From NCBI GenBank assembly GCA_002441005.1, contig DJWO01000010.1, positions 237,593 through 301,592 of the forward strand: a stretch of DNA of 64,000 nt, given 5' to 3'. Origin of the DNA: Candidatus Aminicenantes bacterium UBA6228 (GTDB taxonomy: Bacteria > Acidobacteriota > Aminicenantia > Aminicenantales > Saccharicenantaceae). Of this stretch, positions 58,193-64,000 are shown piece by piece (the first letter of the stretch is position 1; each line of letters begins with the position of its first letter). A model generated the notes under the pieces. That model saw only the letters and a program-made list of their open reading frames with translations, did not search any database and had not been told where the DNA came from. The translations under genes were made by a program, and so were the position numbers.

Positions 58193-59344
58193 ATGAGTAA
58201 CGTCACCAGGAAGACCTCAGGCTTCAACTACCGGCCTTCTTCCAGTCTGGTTCTTTTCTTATCCATTTTCCTCCTGCTTTTACTGGCTGTTTCCTCAGCC
58301 TGGCTGGCGGCTCAAACCAAAAATCACCCAGCGCCCGAAAAAAGCACTGGCCGCCTAAGGCCAATCCGGGATGATGTTGGCTTCGGCTGGAATCAAGATA
58401 GCATGAAGATCCTCATCGACTACTTAGCCGCTAATGAAAAGGAAACTTTCAGGAGTGAAGGCCTGGTAGCCGCTATCTCCCCTCATGACGATTACCTCTA
58501 TGCCGGACGCCTCTATTATCCTTTATTCAATTTGATTAGAGCTAAAGAAGTCGTCATTTTCGGGGTAACTCACGGAGCTGTCCGCCAGGAAATTACAGGT
58601 CTGGATAGCGTCTTGATTCTTGATGATTATGACCTCTGGCCGGGAGTTCTTAAGCCGGTTAAAATTTCACCGTTGCGGACCTATATCGAGAAGCATCTTC
58701 AGCCGGCTTATTTGGTGGTCAACGACCGGGCCCATGAGCTCGAGCATTCAATTGAAGCTCTGCTTCCCTTTCTCCAGTATTTTAATCCAGAGGTAAAAAT
58801 AACACCGGTCATGGTGGCCCCCATGCCTTTAAATAAAATGGAGGAAATATCAGATGACCTGGCCCGGGTGATTTCTGCCTATCTGAAAGAGAATCATTTA
58901 GCCCCTGGCCGCGATATCTTCTTCCTGATTTCAGCCGACGGGAATCATTATGGACAAGATTTTAACAACCTGGCTTTTGGCGAAGGGCAGCCAGCCTGGG
59001 AAAAAGCCTTAGCTTTTGACCGGCAACTTATTGCTAATTATATGACCGGAGTCATAGACCGGACGAAAATAAAGGGCCTGACCGAAGAATTCTGGGGTAA
59101 AACTTATCTTGATTATAAAAATTCCTACTGGTGTGGTAAATATTCCATTCCCTTCGGGCTGCTAGCTTCAAACAAAATCATTAAGAAGACAACAGGAAAG
59201 AAACTGAAAGGCGAGCTGATCCGCTATTCTGATAGCTATAGCGAAGGTGTGCTGCCGCTTAGAAAAATCGGCCTGGGGACAACCGCTCCTTTTTCCCTGC
59301 GCCACTGGGTTAGTTATGCAGCTATCGGCTATTATCTGGATTAA
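58193..59344 (+). CDS. Exported Memo-family protein (AmmeMemoRadiSam system B-like)
   Basis: The protein has 383 residues from the ATG six bases after AAAGGAG; an ATG six bases earlier directly abuts that site. A membrane/signal segment (SSLVLFLSIFLLLLLAVSSAWL) is unusual, since Memo proteins are normally cytoplasmic. The Memo fold, related to metal-dependent dioxygenases, shows ISPHDDYLYAGR, HELEHSIEALLPFLQYF and ISADGNHYG at the positions of the putative metal-binding His motifs. The usual partners (AMMECR1 and a radical SAM protein) are not in this window. Function unknown. Confidence 0.8.
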   Translation: MSNVTRKTSGFNYRPSSSLVLFLSIFLLLLLAVSSAWLAAQTKNHPAPEKSTGRLRPIRDDVGFGWNQDSMKILIDYLAANEKETFRSEGLVAAISPHDDYLYAGRLYYPLFNLIRAKEVVIFGVTHGAVRQEITGLDSVLILDDYDLWPGVLKPVKISPLRTYIEKHLQPAYLVVNDRAHELEHSIEALLPFLQYFNPEVKITPVMVAPMPLNKMEEISDDLARVISAYLKENHLAPGRDIFFLISADGNHYGQDFNNLAFGEGQPAWEKALAFDRQLIANYMTGVIDRTKIKGLTEEFWGKTYLDYKNSYWCGKYSIPFGLLASNKIIKKTTGKKLKGELIRYSDSYSEGVLPLRKIGLGTTAPFSLRHWVSYAAIGYYLD

Positions 59345-59373
59345 CCGCGGCAGGCAGCAGGCAGATGCCAGGT

Positions 59374-60354
59374 TCAGGCCTTGCCCAGAACCATGGCCAG
59401 CAGAGCCATTCTGACATACAGCCCGTATTCCATCTGCCGGAAATAGGCTGCTCTGGGATCTTTATCAACTTCCATAGAAATTTCATTAACCCGCGGCAGA
59501 GGATGCATGATGATCATCCGGTCTTTAGCTTCTTCCAGCGTTTTGGGCGCGATGACATAAGCATCTTTGACTTTCTCGTATTCTTCCAGGTTGTCAAATC
59601 TTTCTCTTTGGACCCGGGTCACATATAGGACATCAGTTTTAGGCAAGACCCCCCCCAGCGTCCGGTGTTCTTCCTGAGGCAGGTTCTTCTCAGCAACTTC
59701 TTCAATCACATCGGGTGGCATTCTCAGGGCCTCGGGAGAAACATACTGAAGCTTGATATTATCAAATCTGGTCAGTAATCTGGCTAAGGAATGGACTGTC
59801 CGGCCATATTTGAGATCGCCCAGCATGGTCACGGTCAGGTCGTCGAGGCGGCCGAGCTCTTCCCTAATGGTGAAAACATCCAGGAGGGCCTGAGTCGGGT
59901 GCTCGCCAACACCGTCTCCGGCGTTAATTACGGGCTTCCCGGCAAAGCGGGCGGCCAGAGCGGCTGAACCGACTTCCGGATGCCTGATAACAATCACATC
60001 CGCGTAGGCGGCCAGGGTTCTGACTGTATCGGGCAGGCTCTCGCCTTTAGCCACCGAAGAATACCTCACCTCACTAATCGGGATAACCGCTCCGCCCAAG
60101 CGCTGCATGGCAGCCATAAAGGAAGAAAAGGTTCTGGTTGAGGGCTCGTAGAATAAATTAGCCAGGATTTTCCCTTTGAGCAAATCGAAGGTGCCGATTC
60201 TCTCCACCATGACTCTCATCTCATGAGCAACACTGAAGATATATTCAAGGTCTGGCCTGGCAAATTGCCTGACAGACAGAATGTCTTTGCCGTACCAGGA
60301 GGCGGTTTGCTGGTCGCCAAAGGGCAGATAGGGACTCTTTGGTTTGGTTGGCAT
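59374..60354 (-). CDS. pyrB: Aspartate carbamoyltransferase
   Basis: It makes N-carbamoylaspartate, the first committed pyrimidine step. The 326-residue protein has the carbamoyl-phosphate loop YEPSTRTFSSFMAAMQRLGG, the aspartate-side motif HPLPRVNEIS and INAGDGVGEHPTQALLDVFTI. The start follows AAAAAGGAGATATT. A strong promoter lies 75-100 bases upstream. No pyrI-like regulatory subunit follows; the next gene on this strand beyond it is far away, so it is monocistronic. pyrE is elsewhere in the window. Confidence 0.96.
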   Translation of the reverse strand: MPTKPKSPYLPFGDQQTASWYGKDILSVRQFARPDLEYIFSVAHEMRVMVERIGTFDLLKGKILANLFYEPSTRTFSSFMAAMQRLGGAVIPISEVRYSSVAKGESLPDTVRTLAAYADVIVIRHPEVGSAALAARFAGKPVINAGDGVGEHPTQALLDVFTIREELGRLDDLTVTMLGDLKYGRTVHSLARLLTRFDNIKLQYVSPEALRMPPDVIEEVAEKNLPQEEHRTLGGVLPKTDVLYVTRVQRERFDNLEEYEKVKDAYVIAPKTLEEAKDRMIIMHPLPRVNEISMEVDKDPRAAYFRQMEYGLYVRMALLAMVLGKA

Positions 60355-60427
60355 AATATCTCCTTTTTATTCTAAACTAAGTTTTTAGCCTGTTTTTCTC
60401 TGCCATGGACGAGCTTTATTTTCCTCT

Positions 60428-60456
60428 AATATATTCACTGCCGGGTTTCCTGTCAA
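60428..60456 (-). promoter_or_regulatory. Promoter of pyrB
   Basis: On the minus strand a perfect TTGACA (60456-60451) and TATATT (60433-60428) are 17 bases apart. The expected leader is about 65 bases; no attenuator hairpin was recognised in it. Confidence 0.65.
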
Positions 60457-60599
60457 TTGACTTGTTTTGAGATGAATGATTCATAGCCAGGTCAGTAAAA
60501 TCTTAGCCGTCTTTCTGTCAGACCGCAGATCCGGGTCTGGCTGAAGTTAGGACTCAGATTGGTTTCAGTACCAATTTGTGGTCTTTTGAGCTGGATTAC
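60457..60599. other. Middle of the 361-bp gap between pyrB and the secreted-protein gene
   Basis: The gap 60355-60715 holds the pyrB promoter on the left and a promoter for the rightward gene on the right. Between them, CAGACC and GGTCTG (60520-60537) and TTGG and CCAA (60559-60574) form small inverted repeats. No open reading frame or known element was recognised. Confidence 0.4.
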
Positions 60600-60628
60600 T
60601 TCAATCTCAAACCGGTTAGGTTTATAAT
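60600..60628 (+). promoter_or_regulatory. Candidate promoter of the secreted-protein gene
   Basis: TTCAAT (60600-60605) and a perfect TATAAT (60623-60628) are 17 bases apart. The palindrome AACCGGTT lies in the spacer. The leader to ATG 60716 would be about 80 bases. Confidence 0.45.
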
Positions 60629-60715
60629 AATTTTGTCAAGCGAGCGAGATAAGTACCTGATGAACTCTGGGGAAGCGGGGAAGGCCAGGGTTATATATAA
60701 TAAAGGAGGAAAGCT

Positions 60716-61393
60716 ATGAACAGACATTTAAAACCCATTCTCTGGGGCTGGCTTTTGATAACTTTCTTTCTGACACCTGGATTTTGGCCAGGGCCGGCCA
60801 GGCTATCAGCCCAGAATGTCAATCTCGGAGTATCTTTGGCTGATGGCAAACTCCTTGGCTTTTACTTTTCGATTTCTAAATATTTCAATGTGCCATCAGA
60901 GACAGTCATTGATCTGCGGAATCGCTATCGCCAGCGGCTGGCTGATGAAGATTTGCCGGTAATTTTCCTGATTGCCCGCCAGGCGAGGGTTGAACCAGCC
61001 GTGGTCATTAACCTCCGGCTGGGCGGCCTGAGCTGGTTGGATATCTCCATCCATTTTGGCCTTAGTCCGGAGATTTTCTTTGCACCGGTCGGGATGACCA
61101 GGATCGGCCCGCCCTATGGTCAGGCCTATGGCTATTACCGGAAATACCACGGTCAGAAAAATTGGGGCAAAGTTGTACTGAGTGATGATGATATTGTTAA
61201 TCTGGTTAATCTCAAATTCATCTCAGAAGTCAACGAAATTGGACCGGAGCGGGTAATGAAAATGAGAGCCAGCGGTCAACGCTTTGTGGACATTCACGAC
61301 ACGATTCAGATGGAAAAAGCTAAAGGACGGGGCGGCCAGCCCGGAGAGCAAAAATCCAAACCGGACAAAAGGGGCAAAGGCAAAAATAAGTAA
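60716..61393 (+). CDS. Exported protein of unknown function with a basic tail
   Basis: The 225-residue protein has a signal peptide (LLITFFLTPGFWPGPARLSA). The mature part is mainly helical and contains LGFYFSISKYFNVPSETVID, VIFLIARQARVEPAVVINLR and LSWLDISIHFGLSPEIFF, which look like three helix-turn-type repeats each ending in a short conserved turn. The last ~35 residues are strongly basic and Gly/Lys-rich (KGRGGQPGEQKSKPDKRGKG). No family is recognised. The start follows AAAGGAGGAAAGCT. It is alone on its strand. Confidence 0.65.
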   Translation: MNRHLKPILWGWLLITFFLTPGFWPGPARLSAQNVNLGVSLADGKLLGFYFSISKYFNVPSETVIDLRNRYRQRLADEDLPVIFLIARQARVEPAVVINLRLGGLSWLDISIHFGLSPEIFFAPVGMTRIGPPYGQAYGYYRKYHGQKNWGKVVLSDDDIVNLVNLKFISEVNEIGPERVMKMRASGQRFVDIHDTIQMEKAKGRGGQPGEQKSKPDKRGKGKNK

Positions 61394-61408
61394 TACCAAT
61401 AGAAGTAA

Positions 61409-62491
61409 TCAAAAATATGGCTGCCATTCCTCTTTCTTAAATTTCCGGCTCTGGCCCCGGGCGGGTGATAAAAGAATGACCGTAGCTTCGCCGGCCGAAC
61501 GTGAATGGCTGTATCTAATAGTTAGCAGGGCCGCTTTTTTAACCAGCGGGTGGTCGAATATATCCAGCTGGTCATCGCTAAGAGCAGTCTGACCGGCAGC
61601 TGAAGCCAGGAGCTGGCTCCAGGCGGGTTGATTTTTATCCTTAAATCTAATGGCAGTCAAAGGTCCCTTCAAGTCAGCTAGAGCCAGAAGAAGGTCTGAG
61701 GCCAGGGCTTTTTTTTCTATTCTTTCATTTTCCTCCTGCTGGCGGCCAACAACTATCAGACCGTCTGTTTCTAAAAATACCCGGCCGTGTTTGATAATTT
61801 CAATATCCTCAGGGAGCCAGCCGCCACGCCACTCCCTCAGTTGCCTGAGTTTCTGTGAAAAACCAGGATCAGTCAGAAGACAACCGCCTGACGGAGTGGG
61901 ATAATCGGTCAGGCTATAATGCTCAGCCAGCTCAATCTGCCGCTGCCGTGAGCGCCCGGCCAGATCCAGGAGTTTCTCCCGGTTGACCAGGCCGAGCTCT
62001 TCGGCTCTGGTTGGAGGCAGAAGAAGCGCTGAGAGCGGGCGGAGAAGAAGGCCTTTAGCCGCGCTCAGTTTTTCAACCAGGCCGAGAGATTGGCGGTTTT
62101 GAGATTTTGGCCTTTCCCCCAGAACTTCACCTGTCGAGATAAAATCAGCCTGGTAGCGAGGCAGAAGTCCGGTGGCCAGCCTGACCATCTGGCCATGGCA
62201 ATCAATACAGGGATTGAGATTGCGGCCATAACCATAGCGGGGATGTTCAATTAGTTCGATTTCCTCCTCGGTGATCTCAACCAGAATCAGAGGCCAGTTA
62301 AGTTTTTCGGCGGCAACTATGGCCCGGGCTGGCTCGAAAAAGACACTTTCAAAAGTCAGTCCGACAATCTCCACCCCCTGCTCTTCCAGCAGCTTTCCAG
62401 CCAGCAGGCTGTCCAGCCCGCCAGACAGCAACAATAAGGTTCTGGTTCTGGCTTTTTTTGGACCCGGAGGTCTGATTTCCTTGATGTTCAT
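61409..62491 (-). CDS. PP-loop ATPase related to MnmA/ThiI-type tRNA thiolases
   Basis: The 360-residue protein has the PP-loop LLLLSGGLDSLLAGKLLEEQG at the N-terminus, then NPCIDCHGQMVRLA and PSGGCLLTDPGFSQKL, whose cysteines may carry sulfur or a cluster as in tRNA 2- or 4-thiolation enzymes. STGEVLGERPKSQN is another landmark. The C-terminal part (IIKHGRVFLETDGLIVVGRQQEENERIEK) may be an RNA-binding NFACT-R-like domain (uncertain). It probably adenylates a tRNA base for thiolation; the position is unknown. The start overlaps the SDR stop by four bases. Confidence 0.72.
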   Translation of the reverse strand: MNIKEIRPPGPKKARTRTLLLLSGGLDSLLAGKLLEEQGVEIVGLTFESVFFEPARAIVAAEKLNWPLILVEITEEEIELIEHPRYGYGRNLNPCIDCHGQMVRLATGLLPRYQADFISTGEVLGERPKSQNRQSLGLVEKLSAAKGLLLRPLSALLLPPTRAEELGLVNREKLLDLAGRSRQRQIELAEHYSLTDYPTPSGGCLLTDPGFSQKLRQLREWRGGWLPEDIEIIKHGRVFLETDGLIVVGRQQEENERIEKKALASDLLLALADLKGPLTAIRFKDKNQPAWSQLLASAAGQTALSDDQLDIFDHPLVKKAALLTIRYSHSRSAGEATVILLSPARGQSRKFKKEEWQPYF

Positions 62492-63300
62492 CTTAAGCTG
62501 CCGTCCGCTATTTGCCTTATTTTTTTCTGGCGGGAAGCCCAGTGAACCAGAGCAAAGGTCCAGGGGCAGCGCAGGAAAAAAGTCATGAGCTGGTTTTTGG
62601 CGCCGGGGACAATGATCACCTTGTGACCGGAGAGAGCCCGGAGAGAAATTTTAACCACCTTATCTGCTTTCATCCAGAATATTCCTGGAATGGCCTCAGC
62701 TCTGATGCCGGCCACCTGGTGAAATTCGGTGTGAGTCAGTCCCGGGCAGAGAGCCTGAATTTTAAGACCGGTGTCATAAAGCTCGCTCTGCAGGTTCTCG
62801 GAAAACATCACCTCAAAAGCTTTGGTCGAGCTGTACATCGTGCCGGAAAGCGGCGAAAAAGCCGCCACTGAAGCCACATTGATAATTGCTCCGCGGCGCC
62901 GGGTGAGCATGGAGGGAAGAGCTGCCCGGGTCAGACGAGTGGTAGCCATGACGTGAACTTTAATCATCCGTTCGTCATCGCCTTTCTCCTCTAATTGAAA
63001 TCTGCCCTGGCCGCCGAAGCCGGCATTATTGATCAGTAAATCTAGGTCAGGCGTCTGACGAATTTTAAGAGCCACCTTTTCTATCTCTTCATCCAGACTT
63101 AGGTCAGCCACCAGCACTTCGGCTTCAACTCCAGCAGAGGCCCGCAGACTGGCAGCTAAGGACTCCAGGCGGTCCCGGCGGCGGGCCACCAGAATCAGAT
63201 TGGTACCGGTTTGAGCTAGCTGGCTGGCATATTCCTGGCCGAGGCCGGCAGAGGCGCCGGTAATCAGGGCCTTCCTATATCTTTCCTTGGTCATCGCCAT
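62488..63300 (-). CDS. Short-chain dehydrogenase/reductase
   Basis: The 270-residue Rossmann-fold enzyme has the cofactor loop ALITGASAGLGQEYA (TGxxxGxG), LINNAGFGG, the catalytic Ser in NVASVAAFSPLSG and YSSTK (YxxxK). The basic RRRDRLE after strand 2 suggests NADP(H). The C-terminus (MTFFLRCPWTFALVHWASR) is hydrophobic and may attach to membrane. The substrate is unknown, perhaps a fatty or polyprenyl compound. Start after GAAGGAGATGGCG. It is co-transcribed with the PP-loop gene; repeat element E lies just upstream. Confidence 0.88.
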   Translation of the reverse strand: MAMTKERYRKALITGASAGLGQEYASQLAQTGTNLILVARRRDRLESLAASLRASAGVEAEVLVADLSLDEEIEKVALKIRQTPDLDLLINNAGFGGQGRFQLEEKGDDERMIKVHVMATTRLTRAALPSMLTRRRGAIINVASVAAFSPLSGTMYSSTKAFEVMFSENLQSELYDTGLKIQALCPGLTHTEFHQVAGIRAEAIPGIFWMKADKVVKISLRALSGHKVIIVPGAKNQLMTFFLRCPWTFALVHWASRQKKIRQIADGSLR

Positions 63301-63308
63301 CTCCTTCC

Positions 63309-63579
63309 AAAATGGGGTCGGGCCAGCGGATTTTATTCATTATCAATATCTTAGCTATTGCTCCCGGCAGAGGAAGCTATCTTTATTATCTGGCATCTTT
63401 AGCTGCCAGAACAATTATAGCAGCCGGCCTGGTTTTGCCTGATTTTCGTATAGTAAGGCCGGCCTGGTTTTTAATTAGCTAATTATTATTATAATGACTC
63501 ATCAAAATCCTTCCCTGATTATCAACCTAAACCGCTATCTTATTGATTAAAAAGGAAATCCGCTGGCCCGACCCCATCT
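63309..63579. repeat. Inverted-repeat element E (family 2, MITE-like, ~270 bp)
   Basis: The ends ATGGGGTCGGGCCAGCGGAT at 63312-63331 and the exact complement at 63558-63577 form perfect inverted repeats. Inside are two direct copies of GCCGGCCTGGTTTT (63423-63436 and 63458-63471) 35 bases apart, and AT-rich sequence. No open reading frame lies within. It separates the SDR gene from mscL. Confidence 0.85.
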
Positions 63580-63583
63580 GGCT

Positions 63584-63955
63584 CTATTTATTTTTAAGGG
63601 TTTCGAGGATTTCTGATAAGAGCCTGACTTCTTCGGAGGGAGCCGTAGCTGGCTGGGCAGCCTTCTTCTTATCTATTCTCTCCTGCCGTTTTTTCATCGG
63701 AACCACAATGCCAAAATAAATCACAATGGCCACGATTAAAAAGTTAACAATGGCATTGATGAATTTGCCCAGGAAAATCGGGCCAATAACAATGCCAGAG
63801 AAATCGGGCCGGCCGAATATCGCCCCGATGAGTGGAGTCAGCACGTCGCCCACCATCGAATTAACAATTTGATTGAAAGCGGCGCCAATAATGACCGCTA
63901 CTGCCAGGTCAACCACGTTGCTTCTCATGATAAAATCCCGGAAACCTTTAAACAT
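63584..63955 (-). CDS. mscL: Large-conductance mechanosensitive channel
   Basis: The pore opens on membrane tension to release solutes during osmotic downshock. The protein has 123 residues from the ATG after GGAGGGCAGAAC, giving the standard N-terminus MFKGFRDFIMRSNVVDLAVA; a longer frame begins 11 codons upstream. TM1 (VVDLAVAVIIGAAFNQIVNSMV), the periplasmic loop and TM2 (FINAIVNFLIVAIVIYFGIVV) are complete. The C-terminal helix (EEVRLLSEILETLKNK) matches the pentameric bundle. The stop lies five bases from repeat element E. Confidence 0.97.
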   Translation of the reverse strand: MFKGFRDFIMRSNVVDLAVAVIIGAAFNQIVNSMVGDVLTPLIGAIFGRPDFSGIVIGPIFLGKFINAIVNFLIVAIVIYFGIVVPMKKRQERIDKKKAAQPATAPSEEVRLLSEILETLKNK

Positions 63956-64000
63956 GTTCTGCCCTCCAGCGATTCTTTGAAGTTTCATTTATTTTAAAGA

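Noticed and set aside
1..64000. tRNA, rRNA, CRISPR arrays, prophage or complete insertion sequences
   Set aside because: I looked for cloverleaf arms, regularly spaced repeats and transposase motifs and saw none; a covariance-model scan would be needed to exclude small RNAs.

Overview
The window (about 50% GC, genes on both strands, almost no spacing inside operons) looks like a chromosomal segment of a Gram-negative, anaerobic, fermenting and protein-degrading bacterium. Supporting evidence is an outer-membrane barrel protein, several lipoproteins, secreted peptidases of families S9, C1 and M16, two phosphotransacylase/kinase pairs for substrate-level phosphorylation, a DMSO-reductase-type molybdoenzyme and a Na+-coupled transporter set. 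The style resembles the Aminicenantes/Acidobacteria-like deep lineages, but this is an impression from gene content, not a measured placement. No tRNA, rRNA, CRISPR array, phage or intact transposase was seen.

Layout. 1-3.5 kb: tail of a Na+/solute symporter and a secreted S9 peptidase. 3.7-8.1 kb: acetate kinase and phosphotransacetylase facing a phosphate butyryltransferase/butyrate kinase operon. 8.3-14.2 kb: minus-strand genes for a DUF2156 protein, a GNAT acetyltransferase, a propeller lipoprotein, a serine hydrolase, a small lipoprotein and an HD-domain protein. 14.3-24.5 kb: mobA, and a DMSO-reductase-like enzyme whose anchor gene (dmsC) is separated from dmsA-dmsB by a glycosyltransferase, a propeller-transglutaminase, a barrel protein and a C1 peptidase. 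24.5-33.1 kb: a truncated membrane gene, sugar MFS transporter plus ROK kinase, a transglutaminase protein, phosphate transport (DUF47-PiT) and an NSS transporter. 33.3-39.1 kb: a mitochondrial-EFG1-like EF-G, a P-loop ATPase and an M16 peptidase pair. 39.3-42.2 kb: LeuCD-type dehydratase and an isocitrate-lyase/PEP-mutase-family lyase. 42.3-48.9 kb: glycosyltransferase, pyrE, a Maf-RlmD fusion, bacterioferritin, truD, ispD and an inositol-phosphate-type cytidylyltransferase. 49.1-51.8 kb: TPP riboswitch with thiM-thiE-thiL. 51.9-57.4 kb: a metallophosphoesterase, a PhoD-like protein that has lost its metal ligands, a small membrane protein, a glycosyltransferase and a tyrosine phosphatase. 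57.6-64 kb: an RRM RNA-binding protein with a striking leader RNA, a secreted Memo-family protein, pyrB, a PP-loop protein, an SDR and mscL.

Two families of short inverted-repeat elements sit between genes. Family 1 (ends GGGGACACAATCTATATTT) has copies at 18.7 and 25.0 kb. Family 2 (ends GGGGTCGGGCCAGCGG) has a complete copy at 63.3 kb and lone ends at 33.2 and 42.3 kb. The most notable observations are: three near-matching leader segments before the RRM gene that can form mutually exclusive hairpins, one of which hides the ribosome binding site and start codon; the PhoD-like protein lacking its metal ligands; the Maf-RlmD fusion; two apparently leaderless promoters; and the split, signal-less DMSO-reductase system.
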